Assembly (NCBI RefSeq): GCF_020329435.1
Contig: NZ_JAGKJK010000006.1
Location: 310,001-374,000 of the forward strand
Length of the DNA: 64,000 nt
Reading direction: 5' to 3'
Origin: Bradyrhizobium hereditatis
GTDB taxonomy: Bacteria; Pseudomonadota; Alphaproteobacteria; Rhizobiales; Xanthobacteraceae
The position numbers were made by a program, and so were the translations under genes. Position 1 is the stretch's first letter, and every line of letters begins with the position of its first letter. Shown piece after piece: positions 34,580 through 44,136 of this stretch. Below the pieces are notes generated by a model that did not search any database, had not been told where the DNA came from, and worked only from the letters and a program-made list of their open reading frames with translations.

Positions 34580-35889
34580 CGGGCGACACCAGCGAATTCG
34601 ACGTACGCCCGTCAATCCGGCGTCACATCGTTTTCGGACTGGCGGCGGTCATGCTCGTTGCCGGCGGTATCGGTGGCTGGGCTGCGACCACGGATATTTC
34701 GGGAGCCTTGATCGCGGCTGGCAGCGTCGTCGTCGAGTCGAACGCGAAGAAGGTGCAGCATCCGACTGGCGGCGTGGTCGGCGAGATCGCCGTGACCAAC
34801 GGCAAGACCGTCAACGCAGGTGACCTGCTGTTGCGGTTGGACGAGACGATGACGCGTGCGAACCTGCAGATCGTCTCAAGAACGCTGGACGAAATGACGG
34901 CGAGGCGGGCACGGTTGCGCGCCGAGCGCGACGGCGCCCGCGAAGTTGCCTGGCCCTCCGAATTTCGCGGCAGGCGCGACGAACCGGCCATTATCGAAGT
35001 GATGGCTGACGAGGAGCGCCTGTTTCAGCTCCGTAACACCACGCGTCTCGGCCAGAAACGGCAATTGGGCGAGCGTATCGCGCAGCTGACCCAGGAAGCG
35101 GCCGGCATCGCCGCGCAGCAGACGGCGAAATCCCAGGAAATCCTGCTAATTGAGCGCGAGCTGAAAGGCGTTCGCGAGCTGTGGGAGAAAAATCTGATCC
35201 AGCTCAACAGGCTCACCACGCTTGAACGGGAAGCGGCGCGGCTCGATGGCGATCGGGCGCAACTCATGGCGGCGGAGGCCCAGGGGCGCGGTAAGATCGC
35301 GGAGATCGAGCTGCAGATAACCCAGATCGACCGCGAACTGGCGAGCGAAGTCGGCCGCGAGTTGCGCGAGATCGACGGCAAGGCGAATGAGTATGCCGAG
35401 CGGAAGGTCGCGGCCGAAGACCAGTTGCGCCGGACCGACATCCGCGCGCCGATTTCCGGCATCGTGCACGAGCTGAACGTTCATACGATAGGTGGCGTTA
35501 TCAGTGCCGGCGAGCAGCTCATGCTGATCGTGCCCGGCTCGGACCGGCTGACGGTGGAAGCGAGGGTCGCGCCGCAGGACATTGATCAGGTCAAGATCGG
35601 GCAGGCCGCAGGCTTGCGCTTCTCTGCCTTCAACCAGCGCACGACGCCGGAGATCAGCGGCACCGTCAGCCGCGTTTCGGCCGATGTGACGACTGAGCAA
35701 AGAACCGGCATGACCTACTACACCGCGCGGATTGCGATAGAGCCGCATGAAATCGCGCGGCTTGGGGACGTCAAGCTGTTGCCGGGAATGCCGGTCGAGG
35801 CTTTCATCAAGACCGGCGATCGCACAGTAGGTTCTTATCTGACCAAGCCGCTGTTTGATCAGGTGGCGCGCGCCTTCCGCGAGCGCTGA
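34576..35889 (+). CDS. HlyD-family type I secretion adaptor
   Basis: This 437-residue membrane fusion protein links the inner-membrane exporter to TolC. It has one N-terminal membrane helix (HIVFGLAAVMLVAGGIGGWAATT, about 15-37), a lipoyl half (VVESNAKKVQHPTGGVVGEI), a long coiled-coil hairpin (about 90-280, rich in Glu, Arg, Ala and Leu) and the second half IRAPISGIVHELNVHTIGGVI, the PrtE/HlyD signature. ATG 34576 overlaps the exporter stop by 4 bases. Confidence 0.9.
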   Translation: MTGDTSEFDVRPSIRRHIVFGLAAVMLVAGGIGGWAATTDISGALIAAGSVVVESNAKKVQHPTGGVVGEIAVTNGKTVNAGDLLLRLDETMTRANLQIVSRTLDEMTARRARLRAERDGAREVAWPSEFRGRRDEPAIIEVMADEERLFQLRNTTRLGQKRQLGERIAQLTQEAAGIAAQQTAKSQEILLIERELKGVRELWEKNLIQLNRLTTLEREAARLDGDRAQLMAAEAQGRGKIAEIELQITQIDRELASEVGRELREIDGKANEYAERKVAAEDQLRRTDIRAPISGIVHELNVHTIGGVISAGEQLMLIVPGSDRLTVEARVAPQDIDQVKIGQAAGLRFSAFNQRTTPEISGTVSRVSADVTTEQRTGMTYYTARIAIEPHEIARLGDVKLLPGMPVEAFIKTGDRTVGSYLTKPLFDQVARAFRER

Positions 35890-35949
35890 GCTCGATCGCT
35901 AGAAAGGGATGAGATTATGTTTGATTGCGACCAAGAAGAAGGTGCGCTC

Positions 35950-36065
35950 CCTCTCCCGCTTGCGGGGGAGGGCTGGGGTGGGGGTGTCTCCGCGGGCGGT
36001 ACTGCCCGAGTGGAGAGAGCCCCCACCCGGCGCTTCGCGCCGACCTCCCCCGCAAGCGGGAGAGG
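35950..36065. repeat. Intergenic palindromic repeat element with 22-bp perfect arms
   Basis: Two perfect 22-base inverted arms lie at 35950-35971 and 36044-36065, each itself containing a CCCGCTTGCGGG-type hairpin. The interior has further partial complementarity (GGGTGGGGG against CCCCCACCC). The whole unit can fold into a long hairpin. Short reading frames across it are artefacts. I recognise it as the style of small dispersed intergenic repeat common in Bradyrhizobium-type genomes; copy number cannot be seen here. Confidence 0.7.
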
Positions 36066-36120
36066 TGAAGCGCGCCTGCGGCCAAATCGATCTAACCAAA
36101 AATCATCATGCGCCTAGGGA

Positions 36121-36149
36121 GCGGGTGGGCGGTCCATCAGCCCACCCGC
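36121..36149 (-). terminator. Hairpin terminator after the cyclase gene
   Basis: A perfect 10-base stem (GCGGGTGGGC at 36121-36130, complement at 36140-36149) with a 9-base loop lies 13 bases beyond the stop of the leftward cyclase gene. A T-rich run follows only about 15 bases later on that strand. It may also end rightward transcription from the secretion genes. Confidence 0.5.
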
Positions 36150-36162
36150 CAATGTGCCCTCG

Positions 36163-37260
36163 TTATGTGATCGCGATCGGGCAGCCATTGCTTCCCGTAG
36201 CGCCCTTTATCGGAGCGGGGGTGAAGCAGTAGACGAACTGATACTTCCTCTCGGCGATGAGCTCGTCGAAGATCAGGTTCTCGTGGTTGAGTATCCCATG
36301 CTTCGTCTGCAGCTCGGAATGGACCGGGAAGGCGACGGACTTGTCGGGATTGGGAACTACTTCGACCGCCCAGGTGTCCGCGGCGGTGAGCGCGAGGTCC
36401 TTTTCGATCACCCAGCGGGCTGCGTCGAGTCCGATGCCGGGCTCGCCGCCATTGTAGCGATCGTTGTTCTTCATCCATAGCGAGCCCCAGCCGGTATGGA
36501 ACATGATCGCGTCACCCGGCTTGATGTCGCTTTCAGCGATGTTCTGCTTCTGCAGTGCCGCCTTGATGTCGGCCGTGGTGATCTCCTGACCGGCATCCAT
36601 CATCCCGCCCTTTAGCCCGACCATGTCGATGAGATGGGCGCGGGTGAAGAGGGGCTTGAGCTTCTCGGTACCCAGCTTCTTGAGGCCGTACGCATCGCCG
36701 ATTTCTTCGGCAGTGAAGCCGTTGTAGAACCGCATCTCGCTCTTATCGCCGGTCTTGCCCATTTGGATGCCGATGTGGCCGAGACCATCGAACTGCGTGC
36801 CGGTCTGGCCGATCTCGGTGGCGAGAAACTCGTCATTGTACACGAGCTTGTTGTCACCAAATGGGCCGCCGGTCGGCCCGCCGGGAATGCGCAGCGTGAA
36901 CGCACGCGCGCCAAACAGCGGCATGCCCTGCTCGTAGACACGACCGATCTTGTAGATTTTGCCGTCCTTGATCCATTTCACCGCGTCGAGGACCTTTGCC
37001 GGCGTGATGTGGTTGGATGCACCGGCCTCGTCGTCTTTTCCCCATTTTGAGGGCCACCAAGGCCTGTCGACTCCCTTGGGCATGGAGGTAGCGGCCTGCG
37101 CCTGTGCGGCGGTGACCGGCGCGAGCGAGTACTTGCCATGCATCGCGCCCGCAAGCGCCGCTCCCGCAGCGCCGGCCAGGCCGGCCGTGCGGAGCAATGT
37201 GCGGCGATCGGTTGCTGCCATCCCGCCTTTCGGCTCTTCGCCCCTGACTTCGTCGTCCAT
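36163..37260 (-). CDS. TAT-exported cyclase-family metal hydrolase
   Basis: This 365-residue protein has a twin-arginine signal (TDRRTLLRTAGLAGAAGAALAGA, ending near AQAQA about residue 56) and a cyclase/kynurenine-formamidase-like domain (PF04199 type). The metal motif usually written HxGTHxDxPxH appears as QTGTQFDGLGH, a variant known in a distinct subgroup of this family. A folded, metal-loaded periplasmic enzyme is implied. ATG 37260 has GGGAGGAAA upstream. It is divergent from the CobW-type gene. Ring-opening of a lactone or cyclic amide is likely, but the substrate is not known. Confidence 0.83.
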   Translation of the reverse strand: MDDEVRGEEPKGGMAATDRRTLLRTAGLAGAAGAALAGAMHGKYSLAPVTAAQAQAATSMPKGVDRPWWPSKWGKDDEAGASNHITPAKVLDAVKWIKDGKIYKIGRVYEQGMPLFGARAFTLRIPGGPTGGPFGDNKLVYNDEFLATEIGQTGTQFDGLGHIGIQMGKTGDKSEMRFYNGFTAEEIGDAYGLKKLGTEKLKPLFTRAHLIDMVGLKGGMMDAGQEITTADIKAALQKQNIAESDIKPGDAIMFHTGWGSLWMKNNDRYNGGEPGIGLDAARWVIEKDLALTAADTWAVEVVPNPDKSVAFPVHSELQTKHGILNHENLIFDELIAERKYQFVYCFTPAPIKGATGSNGCPIAIT

Positions 37261-37375
37261 CGTTTCCTCCCAGGTTGTGCCCAGAAGCTGGGCTTAAAGA
37301 TTGTTTTCGGCATGCTCCTCCTCGGCTAGGCTGTTGTCCAGCGACAAAAATAAGATGGTTGAGGTGAGGGCGCCG

Positions 37376-38440
<1,065 letters not shown>

Positions 38441-38484
38441 TTGCAGTGCGGCCGATCCGATCGAAAATCGGTCCGTTGCGGACG

Positions 38485-39021
38485 TCAGGAATATTTATCC
38501 AGGCGCCGTTTCAGCAGGGTCAGGTGCTGCAGCAAGTCAGACTGTGCAACGGGCGAAAGCTCGCCGATCAGTGCGACCACCCATTCCTCGTGGCGCCGCG
38601 CCATCCGGCCGAATTCCCTTGCGCCTTCCTGCGACAGGCGCAGACGGAAGGTGCGGCGGTCCTCGGAATCGACCTCGCGATGGATCATGCCGTCGGCTTC
38701 CAGCTTCTGCACGAGCGCGGTGATGGCGCCGTTCGAGACCATCAGCAGTTCCGAGACCTCGGACATGGTCGCGCCGGCCGGCTTGCGGGCGAGTTGCGCC
38801 AGCAGGTCGAAGCGGGCGAGTGTGGTGTTGAACTCCTTGCGCAGCCGGGCGTTCAGCGCCTTCTCGATCCGGGTGGCGCAGGAGAGCAGCCGCAGCCAGA
38901 TGCGCAGTTCCAGATGCGCGCCATCGGATTCATGCGCCGGCTCGGGCGGGCGCAATGGCTGCAAGCGCGCGCCTTTCGCAGATCTGGCTTTGCGTTTGAC
39001 TGTGGCATCCATGGCTGGCAT
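38485..39021 (-). CDS. MarR-family transcriptional regulator
   Basis: This 178-residue winged-helix protein has the MarR layout: an N-terminal helix pair, LARFDLLAQLARKPAGATMSEVSELLMVSNGAITALVQKLEADG (recognition helix) and the wing REVDSEDRRTFRLRLSQEG. It is the last gene of the leftward aromatic operon, 22 bases after the SDR. MarR regulators govern described iad auxin-degradation loci, sensing indole-3-acetate. It is the best candidate for binding the 17-mer shared by the promoters at 46342, 46496 and 58926. Confidence 0.87.
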   Translation of the reverse strand: MPAMDATVKRKARSAKGARLQPLRPPEPAHESDGAHLELRIWLRLLSCATRIEKALNARLRKEFNTTLARFDLLAQLARKPAGATMSEVSELLMVSNGAITALVQKLEADGMIHREVDSEDRRTFRLRLSQEGAREFGRMARRHEEWVVALIGELSPVAQSDLLQHLTLLKRRLDKYS

Positions 39022-39043
39022 CTCGCGCCGTTATAGAAATTGG

Positions 39044-39772
39044 CTAGATAGAAATTGATCCGATACTGGCTCCACCGCAGACATACAGCGTCTGACCGGT
39101 AATGAAGTCGGCATCCGGTGAACTGAAGAACGTCACCGCGCGGGCGACGTCGGTTGATCTGCCCAGCCGGCCGAGCGGAATTGACCGTGCCAGCGCCTTC
39201 GCGCGCTCGGATTCCGGCGACATCACACTCTCGAACATCTCGGTATCTGCGATCGGGCCCGGAGCGACGACATTGACGGTAATTCCGAACGGGGCAAGCT
39301 CCAGCGCCCATGTCCGCGCCATGCCGATGATGCCGGCTTTGGTGGCCGAATAGACCGTGCGCGTCGCGGCCCCAAGCGCCGCGCGGGAAGACAATAACAC
39401 GATGCGGCCGAAGCGCGCCTGCTTCATGCCGGGCAGCGCCGCCTGCGCAAGCGCAATCGCGGCGCCGAAATGCAGCTGCGCCAATGCGCCGACATCCTCG
39501 TCGGCAACTTCTTCCAGCAGCTTTGGTCTGATAGCGCCGGCATTGTGAACGACGTGGGTAATCGCGACCTTAGCGGCGATCTCAGACGCCACCTCTCGCG
39601 TCGCCGCCGCATCGAGCAGGTCGACTTCGCGCGAGGAGAGTTTTGGATGGCTCCAGTCGGGCTTTCGCCGCGACAGTGAGATCACATCATACCCCTCGGC
39701 GAGAAGACTGCGCGCGATCGCGGCGCCAATGCCAGTATTGCCGCCGCTCACGATCGCCGTGTGATGGGCCAT
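39044..39772 (-). CDS. Short-chain dehydrogenase/reductase (FabG-like)
   Basis: This 242-residue classical SDR has SGGNTGIGAAIARSL for NAD(P) binding, HNAGAIRP, the catalytic serine in LLSSRAAL and YSATKAG with the Tyr-Lys pair. In the leftward operon with the Rieske oxygenase it probably oxidises or reduces a hydroxylated intermediate of the aromatic pathway. The substrate is not evident. Confidence 0.87.
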   Translation of the reverse strand: MAHHTAIVSGGNTGIGAAIARSLLAEGYDVISLSRRKPDWSHPKLSSREVDLLDAAATREVASEIAAKVAITHVVHNAGAIRPKLLEEVADEDVGALAQLHFGAAIALAQAALPGMKQARFGRIVLLSSRAALGAATRTVYSATKAGIIGMARTWALELAPFGITVNVVAPGPIADTEMFESVMSPESERAKALARSIPLGRLGRSTDVARAVTFFSSPDADFITGQTLYVCGGASIGSISI

Positions 39773-39784
39773 GCCTATCCTGCC

Positions 39785-40297
39785 TCACATGAAGAGCTGG
39801 ATGTTGCCGAAGGCAGCATCGCAATTGATCAGGTCGACGCGCTTGAGCTTGATGCGCAGCTTGCCGCCTTCGACGCTCAGATGATGCGTCGCCCAGGCCG
39901 CATAGAGCGTCTGCTCGTCCAGGCGGGTCTCGATGTAATGCATCGGCGTCCAGGTGACGTAGCGGTTGGCCGAGGTGTCGCGGGAATCCACCTGCGGTGT
40001 CTGCAGGACATGGTGGCAGCGGCTCTTCGGCTTCTGGCTAAAAGTCCGTGCGCCCTTGAGGCGCTCGACCCGGATCGAGAGCAAGAGCTTGTCCTCGTAC
40101 ATCAGCGAGCAGGTCAGCCGCGGATCGGTCTGATTCCATTCCAGCGGCATCCAGTAGAAGGCGTCGTCGGCGTAGAGATCGAGCCATTCGTCGAAACGCT
40201 GCTGGTCGATCAGGCGCGCCTCGCGGACCACGAAATCGATCAACTCCTGGTCGGTGGGAACTGCATTCTTCAGGGGAGCCTCGGCAAGCATGGTCAT
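39785..40297 (-). CDS. Aromatic-ring-hydroxylating dioxygenase beta subunit
   Basis: This 170-residue subunit has the NTF2-like fold of ring-hydroxylating dioxygenase small subunits (EARLIDQQRFDEWLDLYADDAFYWMPL; the C-terminal KRVDLINCDAAFGNIQLFM). It shapes the alpha3beta3 holoenzyme and holds no redox centre. Its start abuts the alpha subunit stop, so the two are co-translated. Confidence 0.88.
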   Translation of the reverse strand: MTMLAEAPLKNAVPTDQELIDFVVREARLIDQQRFDEWLDLYADDAFYWMPLEWNQTDPRLTCSLMYEDKLLLSIRVERLKGARTFSQKPKSRCHHVLQTPQVDSRDTSANRYVTWTPMHYIETRLDEQTLYAAWATHHLSVEGGKLRIKLKRVDLINCDAAFGNIQLFM

Positions 40298-40298
40298 G

Positions 40299-41612
40299 TC
40301 ACATCCCCATCGTCATGAACTTGGTCCACGCCCGGAACTGATGGCGCATCGGCCATTCGCTGGTGCCATTGGTGGTCACGTTGGTTTGCCCGACTTCGTC
40401 GGGGCTGTAGAGGCGCTGGATGTTCACCCATTCGTTGCCGTTCGAATGCAGGCCTTCCTGCGCGCGTTCATACATTTCAAGATCGTCGTGGCCGACGATG
40501 GAGGTGGGCGCATTGATCAGCCGGTTGTACATCAGCGTGCGCTCGAGCAGCATGTCGGGCGCATCGACGAGCTGGAACGTCCAGGATTCAACCAGCGTCT
40601 TGTTCGCCGCGATCGGCTTGAAGTGCCGCAGTAGCTGGATCGGTCCCTTGATCATGATGTTAGGGAAATAGACCGTGTTGTGCCGGTTTTCGCTGAGAAT
40701 TGCCTTGGCGCGCTCCTCGCCGTAGGCGGCCGTCATCTTCTCGAAATAGCCTGGTATCGCCGAATAGTCGGAGTGGATCGAGTGGTGCACGCCGGTGTGG
40801 CCGTGGCCGTTGTCCCAGATCCTTATGCCCATGTTCTCGAAGAACTCGTACGGGCTCATGAAGGGGGCGATGATCTCGACCGCCATCGGCTTCTTGGTGC
40901 CGGGCGGCGCCTTCTTCCAGACCTCGACGACGGTCCCGGCCGAGGATTCATGCGCGACCATGGGATGGCAGGTGTCGGTCTGGTTTTCGACCAGCATCTT
41001 CCAATTGCAATTGTGCATGTAGCGCAGTACGCCGCCGGCGACCTTGAGCTGGCCGACCGGCGAACGGTCGATCATGTTGTCGAAGCTCGACAGGCTTTCG
41101 CCGAAGAATTCCTCGAAGTCGAGGCCGCCATCATTGATCTTGGCGAATACGAAGCCGCGATAGTTGCGAACGTGCCGCACCGGGGCCATGCCGGTGGCGG
41201 CGTGACTTTGCTCGAAGCCGGTGCTCTCGTAGCCCTTCTTCAGGGGTATCGCGAGCAGCGAGCCGTCGGTCTTGAAGCTCCAGGCATGATAGGGACAGCG
41301 GAAGAACTTGCCGGTGTTGCCGCAGGTCTCGGACGTAATGCGCGTGCCCTTGTGGGGACAACGGTTGTGCAGCACCTTGACCGTGCCATCGGTGTGGCGG
41401 ACGAGCAGCACCGGCTGCGTGCCGATCGTGGTGCTGAAATAATCGCCGGCGTTAGGAACCTGGCTGTCATGGCCGACATAGACCCAGCTATTCGGGAACA
41501 TGTGCTCCATCTCGAGCTGGAAGACCTCCTCGCTGACATAGACGTCGCGGTGAACCTCCTGTTCGCGGACCAGGGCGCGAATGGCCGCAGCGTTGCCGGC
41601 GTATCGGGTCAT
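40299..41612 (-). CDS. Rieske non-haem iron oxygenase alpha subunit
   Basis: This catalytic subunit of an aromatic oxygenase has 437 residues. The Rieske [2Fe-2S] ligands are CPHKG and, 17 residues later, CPYHAW. The mononuclear iron site lies in ENQTDTCHPMVAH (two His; Asp bridges to the Rieske centre). Start ATG 41612 has GGAGGAAC upstream. With the beta subunit, PDR-type reductase and IOR genes it matches the gene order of iad-type auxin-degradation loci, where the oxygenase attacks the indole ring of indole-3-acetate. Substrate assignment is inference from context. Confidence 0.88.
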   Translation of the reverse strand: MTRYAGNAAAIRALVREQEVHRDVYVSEEVFQLEMEHMFPNSWVYVGHDSQVPNAGDYFSTTIGTQPVLLVRHTDGTVKVLHNRCPHKGTRITSETCGNTGKFFRCPYHAWSFKTDGSLLAIPLKKGYESTGFEQSHAATGMAPVRHVRNYRGFVFAKINDGGLDFEEFFGESLSSFDNMIDRSPVGQLKVAGGVLRYMHNCNWKMLVENQTDTCHPMVAHESSAGTVVEVWKKAPPGTKKPMAVEIIAPFMSPYEFFENMGIRIWDNGHGHTGVHHSIHSDYSAIPGYFEKMTAAYGEERAKAILSENRHNTVYFPNIMIKGPIQLLRHFKPIAANKTLVESWTFQLVDAPDMLLERTLMYNRLINAPTSIVGHDDLEMYERAQEGLHSNGNEWVNIQRLYSPDEVGQTNVTTNGTSEWPMRHQFRAWTKFMTMGM

Positions 41613-41623
41613 GCGTTCCTCCA

Positions 41624-42589
41624 TCACAGGTCGAGCACGAGTCTCTTGGTTTTTGCGCGCGAAATGCAGATCTGCATCACCTTGTTGGACGCCTTCTCGC
41701 TGTCACTCAAGATGTAGTCGCGATGATCGGGAATGCCGTCTATCACCGTCGTCTGGCAGATGCCGCAATCGCCTCGCTTGCAGTCGTGCATGGGGTCTTC
41801 GCCGGCCTCGAGCAGCACGTCGAGGATGGTCTTGCCGGCGGGGATCTCGTAAACGCGTCCGCTGCTCTTGAGTTCGACCTCGAAAGCGGAGTCTCCGGAC
41901 TTCTCTTCGGGCGCGGTGAATATCTCGAAATGCAGTCGTCCCTGCGGCCAGTTCATCCGCTTTGCCAGCGCGATGGCGGCCTCGATCATCGGGAGCGGCC
42001 CGCAAAGATAGAGCGGCACCTCGGGTGAGAGCCGCGTCATCAGGCCCTCGAGGTCGAAGAAGCGCCCGGCCTCTTCGTCGGCATGGATGGTCGCGCTTGC
42101 GCTTGTCAGCCGCTCGATCTCGCCGAGAAAAGCGAGTTCGCCGCGGCTGCGGCCGGCGTAATAGAACGAGAACGGACGCTTCGCCGCGTTCAATTCGCAG
42201 GCCATCGCAAGCAGCGGCGTCACGCCGATCCCGCCCGCGACAAGCGCGACTTCACCTGCGCCGGCGCCAAGCGGAAAATTGTTCGCCGGCGGCGAGATCG
42301 TCAGGCGATCGCCGGTCTTGAGGCCGTGCATGTAGGTCGAGCCGCCGTGGCTTTTGCTTTCCTGCAGCACCGCGATGCGATAGGCGGCCGGATGTTCAGC
42401 GGCCGCGCGCGGCGAAACCGTCTCGATCAGCGAATACGAGCGACGGCCGACATCGGGTAAATGGACGTCGATATGGGCGCCTGCGGCCCAGCCCGGCATC
42501 GGCGCGCCATTGGGTCGCGCCAGCACGAGTTCGCGGATGCGTGGCGTGAGCGCCTCGGTCTTCGACACCACGACTTCGAATTGATCCAT
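41624..42589 (-). CDS. Oxygenase reductase, PDR/VanB type (FMN/NAD/2Fe-2S)
   Basis: This 321-residue protein passes electrons from NAD(P)H to the Rieske oxygenase. A flavin domain is N-terminal (RRSYSLIE), then NAD binding (LVAGGIGVTPLLAMA) and a C-terminal plant-type ferredoxin with cysteines in DCKRGDCGICQ and the later QICISR. This order defines the phthalate-dioxygenase-reductase class. ATG 42589 is taken as start; the longer frame overlaps the IOR beta gene. Confidence 0.88.
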   Translation of the reverse strand: MDQFEVVVSKTEALTPRIRELVLARPNGAPMPGWAAGAHIDVHLPDVGRRSYSLIETVSPRAAAEHPAAYRIAVLQESKSHGGSTYMHGLKTGDRLTISPPANNFPLGAGAGEVALVAGGIGVTPLLAMACELNAAKRPFSFYYAGRSRGELAFLGEIERLTSASATIHADEEAGRFFDLEGLMTRLSPEVPLYLCGPLPMIEAAIALAKRMNWPQGRLHFEIFTAPEEKSGDSAFEVELKSSGRVYEIPAGKTILDVLLEAGEDPMHDCKRGDCGICQTTVIDGIPDHRDYILSDSEKASNKVMQICISRAKTKRLVLDL

Positions 42590-42591
42590 CC

Positions 42592-44136
42592 TCAGGCGTC
42601 CTCGAACAGGGTCTCGACCGTGCGCAATGCGCCATCGAGTTCGGCGCCATCGGCGTCCTTCAGCGCCACCTTGGTCAGCCGCTGCACCCATTCGGCGGCG
42701 TCAGACCGGCCGGCCAGGCGGTCGGAGGCGCGCATGACCTTGTCGAACTTCGATTCACCGCGCGAATGCGTGTCCGAGTAACCGCCGACAAGACGGCGGG
42801 CGTCGCACACGGCGGTCGCGAGTGCAGGATCTTTAGCGGCGAATTTCTTGATACGTTGTGCCCATTCGTCGAGATGGCGCATCTCGCGGACATGCCGTAG
42901 CGTGCCGCGGCGGAATCGCCGCAGGCCCGCCACACAGTACAAGAGCAGGAACGACGATGGCGCGGTGGTACGGACTTTTCGTCCACGGTCGACAAGCCGC
43001 GCGAGCCGTTCGCTGCGCTCGACCTTCTCGCCAAGACGCGGCGGCAACAGCCCCGCCATTTCCTCGATCCGCGGATGGAAAAATTCGGTGATGGCGAGAA
43101 CCTGGTCGTCACCGGCCCGCACTTCGCGGCGCACCCGGTCGAATCGACCAGCGCGCGTCTTGATATCGGCCACGCGGATAACGTCGTCATACGCCATCGC
43201 GATCGCGAGATATTTGGCAAAGGAATGCAGCAGGCCTATCGCTTCACGTGGCATCGCTTCCAGCCGGTCGAGATATTCGCTGCCATAGGCGACGTCCTGG
43301 AAATCGACGACGCGCTGCAGACCGGCGGCGACAATACCGTGCAGTTCTTCCGGCAATCGCTGCGCCCGCGCGACCAGCGCGTCATAGCCGGCATGGCCGA
43401 TCGGTTCGAGACGCGGAAAGCGCTTGGCGAGCAGCGGCTTGGCTGCAGGATTGACCTTTGGGTCTTGCTTGATTTCAGCGATGGCCCGCTCGCGGCCGGC
43501 GGCAAAGGCGCGCAGGCTGGCATCGACGCCGACACCCGCTGCCCGGATCGTCGCTTCAAAATCTTCCGTCGCGAAGGGCAGGGCGGCGGAGCCTGCCAGC
43601 GCACCGAAGAGAACAGCGGAAACCACGCTCCCGGTGGCATCGGCAATCTCGGCCATGTCGAAGGCGATGAAACGATTGGCCGCAACATTCGCCGCATCAA
43701 AGACCTGTGCTGCATCCGCGGTGCCGTCGGCGGGTGCGGTTTTCTCGATCACGGCAAGCGAGCGGTGCGAGGAGCCGATCAACAGCGTGCGGTCGGGCGA
43801 GACCAGACCGCGCACGATGGCGCGTCCCGCTTCCATCAATTCGGCGCCGATCACGATGTCGACCTTGCCGGGCACCGGCATCAGCGACAGCACGGGGTGG
43901 CGATCCGGTTTGCTGGCGTCGGGCGCAATCATCTCGATGTAGTAGATCGTGGCCCCCGTGCGCTGGGCGACACCGGGCACCGAGGTCGATTGCGCGAACC
44001 ATCCGCGCCGTTCGGCCAGCGCCACGATCCAGTCGACCAGCACGCCGCCGCCCTGGCCGCCCATCGCCAGCACCGCCACGCTGATAGGGCGTGCCTGACT
44101 GAGGCCAACAGAGGAGGGCGCTACCGATACGTTCAT
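42592..44136 (-). CDS. Indolepyruvate ferredoxin oxidoreductase-type beta subunit
   Basis: The 514-residue protein begins with the gamma-type domain of 2-oxoacid:ferredoxin oxidoreductases (AVLAMGGQGGGVLVDWIVALAE; SVPGVAQRTGATIYYIE). It is longer than the small archaeal IorB because of a C-terminal helical DUF6537-like extension of about 300 residues. With the alpha subunit it should oxidatively decarboxylate an aryl 2-oxoacid to an acyl-CoA. ATG 44136 overlaps the alpha stop (ATGA). In this context isatinate (2-aminophenylglyoxylate) is a possible substrate. Confidence 0.85.
   Translation of the reverse strand: MNVSVAPSSVGLSQARPISVAVLAMGGQGGGVLVDWIVALAERRGWFAQSTSVPGVAQRTGATIYYIEMIAPDASKPDRHPVLSLMPVPGKVDIVIGAELMEAGRAIVRGLVSPDRTLLIGSSHRSLAVIEKTAPADGTADAAQVFDAANVAANRFIAFDMAEIADATGSVVSAVLFGALAGSAALPFATEDFEATIRAAGVGVDASLRAFAAGRERAIAEIKQDPKVNPAAKPLLAKRFPRLEPIGHAGYDALVARAQRLPEELHGIVAAGLQRVVDFQDVAYGSEYLDRLEAMPREAIGLLHSFAKYLAIAMAYDDVIRVADIKTRAGRFDRVRREVRAGDDQVLAITEFFHPRIEEMAGLLPPRLGEKVERSERLARLVDRGRKVRTTAPSSFLLLYCVAGLRRFRRGTLRHVREMRHLDEWAQRIKKFAAKDPALATAVCDARRLVGGYSDTHSRGESKFDKVMRASDRLAGRSDAAEWVQRLTKVALKDADGAELDGALRTVETLFEDA

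Noticed and set aside
35909..36232. Short frames across the palindromic repeat
   Set aside because: They are created by the inverted repeat itself and have no coding signature.
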